Shown here: piece after piece, positions 35,569 through 44,175 of the stretch
Layout: every line of letters starts with the position of its first letter
Numbering within the stretch: the first letter of the stretch is position 1
Assembly: GCF_026016325.1 (NCBI RefSeq)
Contig: NZ_CP087203.1
Span: 1,612,001-1,676,000 of the forward strand
Source of the DNA: Pseudomonas sp. B21-056
GTDB lineage: Bacteria > Pseudomonadota > Gammaproteobacteria > Pseudomonadales > Pseudomonadaceae
DNA: 64,000 nt
Direction of reading: 5' to 3'
Notes under the pieces: model-generated
What the model was told of the DNA's origin: nothing
What the model saw: the letters and a program-made list of their open reading frames with translations, nothing else
Database searches by the model: none
Made by a program: the position numbers and the translations under genes

Positions 35569-37043
35569 GGTTTTGCGTCCGCCTGAGTAGTGGGGGATGG
35601 GCCATACACCGCCGCCGGTTCTGGAAAAAGCCCCAGCAACCCCAGGTACACCACCGAAGCCAGACCCAGGGTCACCGGCAGGCTGATGTCGATGCCCCCG
35701 GCCAGCTCGCCCAGTGGCCCGACGAACTGCCCCGGCAGGTTGACGAAGCACAACCCCACCAGTGCGCTGGGAATCCACGCCCCCAGGCCGCGCCAATTCC
35801 AACCGTGGCTGAACCAGTAGCGGCCGCCGGTTTCGCCGCGGGTGAACACTTGCAGGTCATCCGGGCAGTAGAAGCCGCGGCGCACCAGCAGGCCAATGAT
35901 CATGATCACCATCCATGGCGTGGTGCAGGTGATGATCAGCACGGCGAAGGTCGACACGCTCTGCACCAGGTTCGCGGCGAAGCGCCCGATGAAGATGAAG
36001 GCAATCGACAGCACGCCGATCAGCAGCGTCGCCTTGACCCGCGACAGCACTCGCGGAAACACGCTGGACATGTCCAACCCGGTGCCATACAGCGACGTGG
36101 TGCCGGTGGACATGCCACCGATCACCGCAATCAGGCACACCGGCAGGAAGAACCAGCTCGGCGACACCGCCAGCAGTCCGCCCACGTAGTTGTTCGCCGC
36201 GATGTAGTCCGGTGCCTTGATCGCCACGATGGTGGCGGTAGCGAGGCCGAACAGGAACGGAATCAGTGTCGCCAGTTGCGCGGCGATCACCGCTGCCATG
36301 ATGCGCCGCTTGGGGGTGTGGCGCGGGATGTAGCGCGACCAGTCACCGAGGAACGCGCCGAAGGAAATCGGGTTGCTCATGGCCACCAGCGCCGCGCCGA
36401 TGAAGGCGGCCCAGAAACCCGGCTGACCGAGGCCGACGGTGCCGGCGAACTGGCTGTCGAAGCTCGGTGCGAAGGCGATAATGCCCAGCAGGAACAGCAA
36501 GCTGGCGGCCCACACGGCGATGCGGTTGACCCACAGCATGAAGCGGAAGCCGTAGATGCACACCGTCAATACCAGCAGGGCGAACAGGCCGTAGGCCAGC
36601 CCCAGGCTCAGGTCGGTTTCCGGCACGCCGATCAAGCGCTTGGCGCCACCGATCAGCGCGTCCCCGGAACTCCACACCGACAGCGAGAAGAACGCGATGG
36701 CGGTCAGCAGCGACAGGAACGAACCGACGATCCGCCCGTGCACGCCAAAGTGCGCACCGGAAGACACCGCGTTGTTGGTACCGTTGAGCGGGCCGAACAG
36801 GCCCATGGGCGCGAGAATGATCGAACCCACCAGCACCCCCAGCACAATCGCCCAGACTCCGGCCTGGAACGACAGACCGAACAGCACCGGGAAACTGCCG
36901 AGCACGGCGGTGGCGAAGGTATTGGCGCCGCCGAAGATCAGGCGAAACAGGTCGCCCGGGCCGGCGGTGCGTTCATGGTCCGGGATCTGTTCGACTCCGT
37001 TGGTTTCGATTTGCGTAAGGCTATTGTCGTTATTGTTATGCAT
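35517..37043 (-). CDS. NCS1-family permease (PA1419-like)
   Basis: 508 residues, twelve helices. NDHERTAGPGDLFRLIFGGANTFATAVLGSFPVLFGLSFQAG and SNPISFGAFLGDWSRYIP are typical of cytosine/purine permeases. It is transcribed with the NTF2-like gene and gbuA (26-base gap), so its substrate may be guanidinobutyrate or a precursor. Its last residues (VARGFIPAGARSGPQP) are encoded by a REPIN arm, so the natural C-terminus has been replaced or extended by repeat insertion. Confidence 0.87.
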   Translation of the reverse strand: MHNNNDNSLTQIETNGVEQIPDHERTAGPGDLFRLIFGGANTFATAVLGSFPVLFGLSFQAGVWAIVLGVLVGSIILAPMGLFGPLNGTNNAVSSGAHFGVHGRIVGSFLSLLTAIAFFSLSVWSSGDALIGGAKRLIGVPETDLSLGLAYGLFALLVLTVCIYGFRFMLWVNRIAVWAASLLFLLGIIAFAPSFDSQFAGTVGLGQPGFWAAFIGAALVAMSNPISFGAFLGDWSRYIPRHTPKRRIMAAVIAAQLATLIPFLFGLATATIVAIKAPDYIAANNYVGGLLAVSPSWFFLPVCLIAVIGGMSTGTTSLYGTGLDMSSVFPRVLSRVKATLLIGVLSIAFIFIGRFAANLVQSVSTFAVLIITCTTPWMVIMIIGLLVRRGFYCPDDLQVFTRGETGGRYWFSHGWNWRGLGAWIPSALVGLCFVNLPGQFVGPLGELAGGIDISLPVTLGLASVVYLGLLGLFPEPAAVYGPSPTTQADAKPVARGFIPAGARSGPQP

Positions 37044-37069
37044 GATCTGCTCCGATCATCACGGCGCGC

Positions 37070-37504
37070 TCATCGAATGTGAGCGTCGCCTGTTTGGCTA
37101 AAGGGTGGCAGCCCTTCCGGCATTGCGGACAAATGTTCATGGCAGGCCAGCCATAGGCCCTGTTGTTCTTGGCGAAACACAATGGTTTCGCGCTCCTGGC
37201 TAAAGTGTCGCTCCCCTAGCATGCGCAGCTCGGTGGCCACGTCATGGATGAAAACCGCCACGTCCCCTTGCAGGCTGACGAAGGCGTTGCTCGAAGAGCA
37301 CGAAAGCACCTCGAAACCCTCCTCGGACCGCCAGCGATCCCACAGCACCTGATAGGCATCGCGAGACAGCAGGGGCTGTTCGAGGGTGTGGAACACGAAA
37401 CTCGCGTCGGTGGTGAACGCACCGAAGTAGGCGTCGCGGTCATTGCGAGCGAAGGCCGACACCAATTCCGCGGCGGCCCTGAGTACTTGATCTCGTTCGT
37501 TCAT
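37070..37504 (-). CDS. NTF2-like/SnoaL-fold protein
   Basis: 144 residues, no signal peptide. RNDRDAYFGAFTTDASFVFHTLEQPLLSRDAYQVLWDRW and GDVAVFIHDVATELRM fit the nuclear-transport-factor-2 fold used by small hydrolases, isomerases and accessory proteins. It starts nine bases after gbuA, so it is part of that operon. I recall the equivalent PA1420 as a hypothetical gene. Its role in guanidino-compound metabolism is unknown. Confidence 0.75.
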   Translation of the reverse strand: MNERDQVLRAAAELVSAFARNDRDAYFGAFTTDASFVFHTLEQPLLSRDAYQVLWDRWRSEEGFEVLSCSSSNAFVSLQGDVAVFIHDVATELRMLGERHFSQERETIVFRQEQQGLWLACHEHLSAMPEGLPPFSQTGDAHIR

Positions 37505-37513
37505 GACGGCGCC

Positions 37514-38464
37514 TCAGCGATGGGTCACGCCGGGCAGTACGCAGAGCATCTCGTACAGCAGGTTGGCGCCCAGCAGCGAGGTGTTGCCGGTGGTGTCGTA
37601 CGGTGGCGAGACTTCTACCAGGTCGCAACCGACCAGGTCGAGGCCTTGGCAGCCGCGCACGATTTCGATGGCCTGGATGGTGGTCAGGCCACCGATTTCC
37701 GGGGTGCCGGTGCCCGGTGCCCAGGCCGGGTCGATGCCGTCGATGTCGAAACTCAGATAGACCGGGCCGCCGCCGACTTTCTCGCGGACTTCGGCCATCA
37801 GCGGTGCCAGGGAGTGGTGCCAGCATTCTTCGGCCTGAACCACGCGGAAACCCTGGCGACGGCTCCAGTTGAAGTCATCGGCGGTGTAGCCCTGGGCCCG
37901 CAGGCCGATCTGCACCACGCGATCGCAATCGAGCAGGCCTTCTTCCACAGCGCGGCGGAAGGTGGTGCCGTGGGCGATTTTCTCGCCGAACATGTGGTCG
38001 TTCACATCGGCATGGGCGTCGATGTGCACCAGGCCGACCTTGCCGTGTTTCTTGTGGATGGCCCGCAGGATCGGCAGGGTGATGGTGTGATCGCCGCCCA
38101 GGGTCAGCGGGATGACGTTATGTTCGAGGATCTTGTGGTACGACTCCTCGATGATCCGCACCGCGTCCAGCAGGTTGAAGGTGTTGATCGCCACGTCGCC
38201 GATGTCGGCCACCGACAGCGAGTCGAACGGCGCGGCACCGGTGGCCATGTTGTAGGGGCGGATCATCACGGATTCGGCGCGGATCTCCCGAGGCCCGAAT
38301 CGGGTGCCGGCGCGCAGGGAGGTGCCGATGTCCAGCGGCACGCCGACGAAGGCAGCGTCCAGGCCGGCGGCGGTGGGCACGTGGGGAAGTCGCATCATGG
38401 TGGCGATGCCGCCGAAGCGCGGCATTTCGTTGCCGCCCAGTGGTTGGTGAAGAATCTTGTCCAC
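37514..38464 (-). CDS. gbuA: Guanidinobutyrase
   Basis: 316 residues from GTG 38464 with GAGG eight bases upstream; the protein then begins VDKILHQPLGGNEMPRFGGI, the start known for GbuA. An open frame continues upstream but has no family similarity. The arginase-fold manganese ligands are visible: GGDH (His 126), DAHAD (Asp 149, His 151, Asp 153) and SFDIDGID (Asp 240, Asp 242). The enzyme hydrolyses 4-guanidinobutyrate to 4-aminobutyrate and urea in the cytoplasm, within arginine catabolism. It leads the operon with the NTF2-like and permease genes, and gbuR is divergent. Confidence 0.92.
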   Translation of the reverse strand: MDKILHQPLGGNEMPRFGGIATMMRLPHVPTAAGLDAAFVGVPLDIGTSLRAGTRFGPREIRAESVMIRPYNMATGAAPFDSLSVADIGDVAINTFNLLDAVRIIEESYHKILEHNVIPLTLGGDHTITLPILRAIHKKHGKVGLVHIDAHADVNDHMFGEKIAHGTTFRRAVEEGLLDCDRVVQIGLRAQGYTADDFNWSRRQGFRVVQAEECWHHSLAPLMAEVREKVGGGPVYLSFDIDGIDPAWAPGTGTPEIGGLTTIQAIEIVRGCQGLDLVGCDLVEVSPPYDTTGNTSLLGANLLYEMLCVLPGVTHR

Positions 38465-38549
38465 GGGTAGGGCCTCATCGTTTGTTTTAGTTATCAGGGG
38501 CCGATTCTGCGAAAAGCCGTGGCCGTGAAGAATCCCTGGGGGCAAATAC

Positions 38550-38573
38550 TTAGTTCAGAATTTTCTAAACTAA
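38550..38573. promoter_or_regulatory. Candidate GbuR operator
   Basis: A 24-bp near-perfect palindrome: TTAGTT, mismatch, AGAA, TT, TTCT, mismatch, AACTAA. It lies 86 bases upstream of the gbuA start, a typical LysR activation-site distance. Confidence 0.6.
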
Positions 38574-38636
38574 TGCGGGGCGGGGCGATAGACTTCTGTC
38601 CAGATAGGCGCTTGCTGTTGGCCCTGATGGATACCC

Positions 38637-38773
38637 TGTGGCGAGGGGATTTAGCGAAACGTCGCACCGCCCCGCTGGGCTGCGAAGCAGCCCCAATCAA
38701 TATTCCTGATGCACCGAGGTGTCAGGATTCGGGGCCGCTTCGCGCCCCAGCGGGGATAAATCCCCTCGCCACA
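38637..38773. repeat. REPIN (GGCGAGGGGAT family)
   Basis: Inverted arms TGTGGCGAGGGGATTTAGCG and complement, lying between the palindrome upstream of gbuA and the gbuR start, 38 bases before the latter. Confidence 0.85.
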
Positions 38774-38810
38774 AAGTTTTGCAGTGACCCGCCGGTACGG
38801 AGAAACCCCA

Positions 38811-39704
38811 ATGACCAACGCTCTACCCGACCTGAAACTGCTGCGCATTTTCGTCAGCGTGGTCCGGCACCAGGGGTTCGCCAATGCCCAGCACGAGCTC
38901 AACCTCTCCACCTCGGCCATCAGCACCTACATGAGCCAGCTTGAGTCGGCCCTGGGCCTGGTGTTGTGTCATCGCGGCCGGGGCGGGTTCAGCCTGACCA
39001 GCAAGGGCGAGCTGTTCCACCAGGAAACCCTGCGCCTGTTGGGTGAGCTTGAAGGTTTCGAGCAATATGCCGCCGCCCTCAAGGGAGAATTGCGCGGCAC
39101 GTTGAACCTGGGGGTGATCGATTCCACCGTCAGTGACAAGGCCCTGCCGTTCGCCGAAGCCATCGGCGCCTACAGCCTCGAGCACCCGGCGGTGCACCTG
39201 CACCTGTCGGTCATGAGCCCCTACGAACTGCAACTCGGCGTGCAGGACAACCGCCTCGATCTCGCCATCGGTGCGTTTTCCACGCGCATGAGCGGGCTGG
39301 TCTACATGCCCCTGTACCGCGAACAACACTGGTTGTATTGCAGCAACCGTCACCCGCTGTTCAACGAACGGCGTATCCCCGAACAACTCATCACCCAGCA
39401 GCGCATGGTCGGGCGCGGTTACTGGAGCCAGGCCGAACTGGCCCGCCACGGCTTCAAGCACAGCGCCGCGACGGTGGAGAGCATGGAGGCGCAACTGATC
39501 CTGGTCTTGTCCGGCGCCTACATCGGCTACCTGCCCGAGCACTATGCCCAGGCCTGGGTCGACAAGGGCGACCTGCGGGTGTTGTTGCCGGCCACGTTCG
39601 GCTATCAGGCGCCGTTTTCGATGATCGTGCGCCGTGGCCGCAGCCGCGAGCCGCTGATCCAGACTTTCCGCGACCTGCTCAAGGCGCAGCTCAACCAGGC
39701 CTGA
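38811..39704 (+). CDS. gbuR: LysR-family regulator of guanidinobutyrate catabolism
   Basis: 297 residues. The ATG at 38811 has GGAG nine bases upstream; an upstream in-frame start at 38784 is within the repeat region and unlikely. HTH: FANAQHELNLSTSAISTYMSQLE. The effector-binding fold follows. GbuR in P. aeruginosa activates gbuA in response to 4-guanidinobutyrate. It is divergent from gbuA by 346 bases that contain a palindrome and a REPIN. The tapT-like gene begins nine bases after it. Confidence 0.85.
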   Translation: MTNALPDLKLLRIFVSVVRHQGFANAQHELNLSTSAISTYMSQLESALGLVLCHRGRGGFSLTSKGELFHQETLRLLGELEGFEQYAAALKGELRGTLNLGVIDSTVSDKALPFAEAIGAYSLEHPAVHLHLSVMSPYELQLGVQDNRLDLAIGAFSTRMSGLVYMPLYREQHWLYCSNRHPLFNERRIPEQLITQQRMVGRGYWSQAELARHGFKHSAATVESMEAQLILVLSGAYIGYLPEHYAQAWVDKGDLRVLLPATFGYQAPFSMIVRRGRSREPLIQTFRDLLKAQLNQA

Positions 39705-39713
39705 GGTGCCGTC

Positions 39714-40307
39714 ATGTCCAGAATTCATTGCCCGCGCTGCCATAGGCCGCAAAGCCATTGCCTGTGCCCGCTGATCCCCAGCCTCGACAGCCGCACCCGG
39801 GTCTTGCTGCTGCAACATCCCAGCGAAGTGAACCACGCCTTGAACACCGCCCGGCTGGCGGCGTTGGGGCTCAACAATGCGGAGCTGGTCGTGGGCGAGG
39901 TGTTCGAGGATCTGCCCCGGTTGCTCAATCAACCGGGTTATCGGGCCTGCCTGCTGTTCCCCGGCGAGAATGCGCAACCGATGCAGGCCTATGCGCCGTC
40001 CGATGAACCGCTGCTATTGGTGGTGCCGGACGGTACCTGGCGCAAGGCGCGCAAGTTGCTGCACCTCAATCCGTTGCTGGCGGCGTTGCCGAGGGTGACC
40101 ATGGCCGATGGCGGGGTGTCCCGTTACCGCTTGCGCAAGGCTCCGGGACCGGGCGCATTGTCGACGGTGGAGGCGATTGTCCAGGCGTTGCAGGTGCTGG
40201 AAGCACCGGTGGGTTTCGAGCCGTTGCTCAGGCCGTTCGAGGCGTTGATTGAGGGGCAGATTGCGGCGATGGGGGAGGAGACTTACCAGCGTAACCACAC
40301 CCACTGA
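39714..40307 (+). CDS. tapT: tRNA-uridine aminocarboxypropyltransferase (DTW domain, TapT/YfiP-like)
   Basis: 197 residues. The N-terminal zinc site has four Cys (6, 9, 16, 18) in CPRCHRPQSHCLC. The family motif is PDGTWRKARKLL (D-x-T/S-W). QHPSEVNHALNTA and SRYRLRKAP are further conserved blocks. TapT transfers the aminocarboxypropyl group of S-adenosylmethionine to U47 of tRNA to form acp3U. It lies nine bases after gbuR, so the two may be co-transcribed without a metabolic link. Confidence 0.88.
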   Translation: MSRIHCPRCHRPQSHCLCPLIPSLDSRTRVLLLQHPSEVNHALNTARLAALGLNNAELVVGEVFEDLPRLLNQPGYRACLLFPGENAQPMQAYAPSDEPLLLVVPDGTWRKARKLLHLNPLLAALPRVTMADGGVSRYRLRKAPGPGALSTVEAIVQALQVLEAPVGFEPLLRPFEALIEGQIAAMGEETYQRNHTH

Positions 40308-40308
40308 T

Positions 40309-40416
40309 GATCGTTCCCACGCTCCGCGTGGGAATGCCGCCAGGGACGCTCAGCGTCCCCCAAGCGTGACGCGGAGCGTCACAGGATGCGTGCCCACGCA
40401 GAGCGTGGGAACGATC
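40309..40416. repeat. Inverted repeat, GATCGTTCCCACGC family
   Basis: Terminal arms GATCGTTCCCACGCTC and complement with inner GACGCTCAGCGTC hairpins. A second copy is at 53157. The two copies flank the adhesin/exporter locus. Confidence 0.8.
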
Positions 40417-40422
40417 AGGCCG

Positions 40423-41787
40423 TTACCGCTCGCGCATCGCCTCGGTCCGCGCCTTCAACACCGGCTTGAGCAGGTAATCCAGCACACTTTTCTCCCCGGT
40501 AATGATGTCCACCGTCGCCACCATCCCCGGAATGATCAGCAGCGGTTTGGTGTCGCCGCCCAGATGGTTCTTATCGGTACGCACCTGGATCAGGTAGAAA
40601 CTGTTGCCCTTGTCGTCGGTGATGGTATCGGCACCGATCAGTTCGAGCCGGGCGCTCAGCCCGCCGTAGATCGTGTAGTCGTAGGCGCTGAACTTGACCA
40701 TGGCTTTCTGGCCCGGATTGAGGAAGGCAACGTCTTGCGGGCGGACCTTGGCTTCGATCAGCAGGTTGTCTTCCATGGGCACGATTTCCACCATGTCGCT
40801 GCCCGGCTGCACCACGCCGCCGATGGTGTTGACCTTGAGCTGCTTGATCACCCCATGCACCGGCGAAACGACAGTGGTGCGGGTCACGCGGTCGTCGATG
40901 GCGATGCTCGAGGCGGTGATCTTCGACAGGTCCGTGCGTTTCTCGTTGAGTTCCTTGGCCGCGTCGGAGCGGAAGGTCTGTTCCGATTCGTCGATCTTGC
41001 TCTTGATTTCATTGATCGCCGATTCGGCCCGGGGGATCGCCAGGGTGGTGGCGTTGAGCGAACCGCGGATCTCCACCGCGCTGCGCTTGAGCCGCAGGAT
41101 CTCTACCGGTGACACCGCACCGGTACTCACCAGCGGCGCGGACATGTTCATTTCCTCTTGCAGCAGGGCCAGGCTGGAGCTGAACTGGCTTTGCTTGGAA
41201 CGAAACTCCGCCAGCTCCTGGGTTTTCTGCCGCAGTTGTTCGGTCAGGGTCCGTTGTTCGCTGGCCAGGCGCCGTTGCCGTTGTTCATACAGCGAGCGCT
41301 CGTCCTCGGCCACTTGCGGTGCCTTGGCGGTCACTTCGGCCGATACCTGGAAAGGCCGCCCTTCGGCCTCCGCCGACAAACGCTGGACCTGGGCCATCAA
41401 GGCATAACGGTCGGCCTCGCTCTCGCCCTTGTTCGACCGGTACCGCGTGTCGTCGAGGCGCAGCAGGGTGTCACCCTTGTTCACCATCTGGCCTTCACGG
41501 ACGAAAATCTCGGTGACGATGCCGCCCTCCAGGTTCTGGATCACCTGGACCTTGCTCGACGGAATCGCCTTGCCTTCGCCGGTGGTGACTTCCTGCAGGA
41601 TCGCCAGTTTCGCCCACACCAGCGCGGTGACGATCAGCCCGGCGGCCAGCCACACGGTGACGCGGGATCGACGGGGAGAGTCCTGCAGCGCCGCGCCGGC
41701 GGTTTCCGGCATGAACTCGCTCTCGGCACTTTTGCTGAAACTGCCGAAGTAGCTTCGGGTGGCTGGATCGGATGTTTGGGCAGACAT
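40423..41787 (-). CDS. Type I secretion periplasmic adaptor (HlyD/LapC-like)
   Basis: 454 residues. One membrane helix at about 45-65, a lipoyl-type beta domain (KVQVIQNLEGGIVTEIFVREGQMVNKGD), a long coiled coil (about 125-300) and a C-terminal beta barrel with HGVIKQLKVNTIGGVVQPGSDMVEIVP. This is the HlyD family layout of LapC and BapD. It should bridge the inner-membrane ATPase and the TolC-like protein encoded upstream, to export the adjacent adhesin. Its separation from the ATPase gene by a REPIN may lower its expression. Confidence 0.9.
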   Translation of the reverse strand: MSAQTSDPATRSYFGSFSKSAESEFMPETAGAALQDSPRRSRVTVWLAAGLIVTALVWAKLAILQEVTTGEGKAIPSSKVQVIQNLEGGIVTEIFVREGQMVNKGDTLLRLDDTRYRSNKGESEADRYALMAQVQRLSAEAEGRPFQVSAEVTAKAPQVAEDERSLYEQRQRRLASEQRTLTEQLRQKTQELAEFRSKQSQFSSSLALLQEEMNMSAPLVSTGAVSPVEILRLKRSAVEIRGSLNATTLAIPRAESAINEIKSKIDESEQTFRSDAAKELNEKRTDLSKITASSIAIDDRVTRTTVVSPVHGVIKQLKVNTIGGVVQPGSDMVEIVPMEDNLLIEAKVRPQDVAFLNPGQKAMVKFSAYDYTIYGGLSARLELIGADTITDDKGNSFYLIQVRTDKNHLGGDTKPLLIIPGMVATVDIITGEKSVLDYLLKPVLKARTEAMRER

Positions 41788-41831
41788 GGGGATACCCGTC
41801 GGTTAAGTGAAGTGATACCGGATAAGGCTTT

Positions 41832-41977
41832 TGTGGCGAGGGGATTTATCCCCGCTGGGCTGCAAAGCAGCCCCAAACCAGTCAACTCAATCTGCCTGTT
41901 ATACCGAGGTGTCAGGTTTTAGGGCCGCTTCGCAGCCCAGCGGGGCGGTGCGACGTTTCGCTAAATCCCCTCGCCAC
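41832..41977. repeat. REPIN (GGCGAGGGGAT family) inside the secretion operon
   Basis: Inverted arms TGTGGCGAGGGGATTTATCC and complement fill the 210-base gap between the ATPase and adaptor genes. Confidence 0.85.
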
Positions 41978-41996
41978 AAAAGTTCTGCGGTGCTTG

Positions 41997-44156
41997 CTAG
42001 GCCGTTCCGGAACCCACCCGCCCCTTGCGCAGCGCCTCGATCACCACCTCTTTCGGCCCATCCGCCACGATCCGGCCGTTGTCCAGCACCACCAGCCGAT
42101 CCACCAGGCTCAGCATCGAAGTGCGGTGGGTGATCAGCAGCACGGTCTTGCCCTGGATGTGGGTATGCAGCTTTTGCCGCAAGGCGTCTTCGCTGCTGTT
42201 GTCCATGGCGCTGGTGGGTTCGTCCAGCAGCAGGATCGGCGGATCGAGCAGCAGGGCCCGGGCCAGCAGTACGGCCTGGCGCTGGCCGCCGGAAAGCAGT
42301 TGGCCGCGCTCGCCCACCGGGCGATCGAACCCCTGGGGATGCTGGCGGGCCAGTTCGTTGACACCGGTCAGTTCCGCCACTTCGAGCATGCGGGCATCGC
42401 TGATGTAGCGGGCACCGAGGATCAGGTTGTCGCGCAGGCTGCCGGCCAGCAGCGGCAGGTCATGGGCGACGTAGCCGATCTGGTGGCGCAGGTCGGCGAC
42501 GTCCAGTTGCCGCAGGTCCAGGCCGTCGAGCAGCAACTGGCCCTCCTGGGGTTCATAAAATCCCATCACCAGGCGCGCCAGGGTACTTTTGCCTGAGCCG
42601 CTGCGGCCGATGATCCCGACCCGTTCGCCGGCCTTGATGTGCAAGCTCGCGTTCGACAACGCCGGTGTGCTCTGGTCGTTGTAGTGGAACGTCACGCCGT
42701 GGACGTCCAGCGCTCCCTGCAATTGGGTATGGTCCAGCGGCCGCTGTTTGGCATCGCGCTCTTGGGGCAGGGCCATCAGAGCGTCGGTGCTGCGCATGGT
42801 GAGTTGGGCCTGTTGGTAACGGGTGATCAGCCCGGCGATCTGTCCCAGTGGCGCCAGGACCCGGCTGCCGAGCATGTAGGACGCCACCAGCGCGCCGACG
42901 CTGAGGTTGCCGGCGATGATGCTGTAGACCCCGGCGACGATGGTGGTCATGCCGGCCAGTTGTTGCAGGAACAGGGTGCCGTTGGTCGCCAGCGCCGAGA
43001 GGTTGCGTGCGTGACTGTCCAGGCGGGTGAGGGCGCCGTGGGTGCTTTCCCATTGATGCTGGCGCTCGCTCTCGGCGCTGCAGGCCTTGAGGGTTTCCAG
43101 GCCGCCGAGGGTTTCGATCAGCAGGGCCTGGCGCTGGGCACCCAGGGCCAGGCTTTTTTGTACGGTATCACGCAGGCGCACCTGGATGATCATCGCGAAG
43201 ATCACCGTGATGGGAAACGCCACCACCGGAATGACCACCAGCCAGCCCCCCAGCAGGCCGATCACCAACAGCATCAGCACGGCAAAGGGCAGGTCGATCA
43301 GGCTGGTGAGGGTCACGGCGGTGAGAAATTCCCGCAGGCCCTGGAAGTCATGGATGCTCTGGGCGAACCCGCCGATGGTCACCGGCCGGGCCTTCATCGC
43401 CATGCCGGTGATGCGTTCGAACAGGGTAGCGGAGAGGATCACGTCGGTTTTCTTGCCGGCACTGTCCAGCAGGTGAGCACGCACTACTCGCAGTACCAGC
43501 TCGAAGCCGGTGCCGATCAACAGTCCCACGGCCAACACCCACAGGGTGGACGTGGCCTGGTTCGGCACCACGCGGTCGTAGGTCTGCATGACGAACAGCG
43601 GCACCATCAACCCCAGCAGGTTGATGAGCAGACTCGCCAGGATCGCGTCGCTGTACAGCCAGCGCGACAGTTTCAAGGTGTCGCGGAACCACGCTTCGAC
43701 CCGTGGCACCAGGGGCGAGCGCAGATCTTCGAGTTCATGGCGCGGCCGGGCGAACAGCGCCTGGCCAGCGTAGTCGGCGATCAATTCCTCGCGACTGACC
43801 CATTGCTCGCCGCCGTCGGCTTCGCAGGGCAGGATCAGCGCCCGGCCGTCTTCGTGCCAGCGTCGCAATACCGCGCAACGGCCACCGGCCAGAATCAGCA
43901 TGACCGGCAAATTGAGCGACGAGATCTCGGCCAGGCCCCGGCGCAGCAAACGTGCCTGCAAACCGGCCCGGGCCGCTGCGCGTGGCAGCAGGTCCAGGCT
44001 CAGCCGTTGGTGCGCCATAGGAAGCCCGGCGCTGAGGCTGGCGCGGCTGACCGTCGCGCCATGGAGTTTGCAGAGGATCAACAGACCATCCAGCAGAGGG
44101 TCATCGAAGCTCAGGCGCGGGTCGGCGCCAGGGGTAGCGGGTTCCATGCTGGTCAC
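41997..44156 (-). CDS. Type I secretion ABC transporter (LapB-like)
   Basis: 719 residues from GTG 44156 (GGGAG nine bases upstream, protein then starts VTSMEPATPG as in relatives); ATG 44171 is an alternative. A C39-peptidase-like N-terminal domain lacking the catalytic Cys occupies residues 1-140, as in LapB. Membrane helices at about 165-440 follow. The ATPase has Walker A GRSGSGKST, signature LSGGQRQ and Walker B ILLLDEPTSAMD. The protein powers adhesin export across both membranes. The gene lies 19 bases after the TolC-like gene. Confidence 0.9.
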   Translation of the reverse strand: MTSMEPATPGADPRLSFDDPLLDGLLILCKLHGATVSRASLSAGLPMAHQRLSLDLLPRAAARAGLQARLLRRGLAEISSLNLPVMLILAGGRCAVLRRWHEDGRALILPCEADGGEQWVSREELIADYAGQALFARPRHELEDLRSPLVPRVEAWFRDTLKLSRWLYSDAILASLLINLLGLMVPLFVMQTYDRVVPNQATSTLWVLAVGLLIGTGFELVLRVVRAHLLDSAGKKTDVILSATLFERITGMAMKARPVTIGGFAQSIHDFQGLREFLTAVTLTSLIDLPFAVLMLLVIGLLGGWLVVIPVVAFPITVIFAMIIQVRLRDTVQKSLALGAQRQALLIETLGGLETLKACSAESERQHQWESTHGALTRLDSHARNLSALATNGTLFLQQLAGMTTIVAGVYSIIAGNLSVGALVASYMLGSRVLAPLGQIAGLITRYQQAQLTMRSTDALMALPQERDAKQRPLDHTQLQGALDVHGVTFHYNDQSTPALSNASLHIKAGERVGIIGRSGSGKSTLARLVMGFYEPQEGQLLLDGLDLRQLDVADLRHQIGYVAHDLPLLAGSLRDNLILGARYISDARMLEVAELTGVNELARQHPQGFDRPVGERGQLLSGGQRQAVLLARALLLDPPILLLDEPTSAMDNSSEDALRQKLHTHIQGKTVLLITHRTSMLSLVDRLVVLDNGRIVADGPKEVVIEALRKGRVGSGTA

Positions 44157-44175
44157 ATTGATCGCTCCCAATGGG

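Noticed and set aside
1331..41977. Dispersed palindromes considered as attachment sites or transposon ends
   Set aside because: They match the Pseudomonas REP/REPIN pattern, contain no gene and show no target duplications that I can see.
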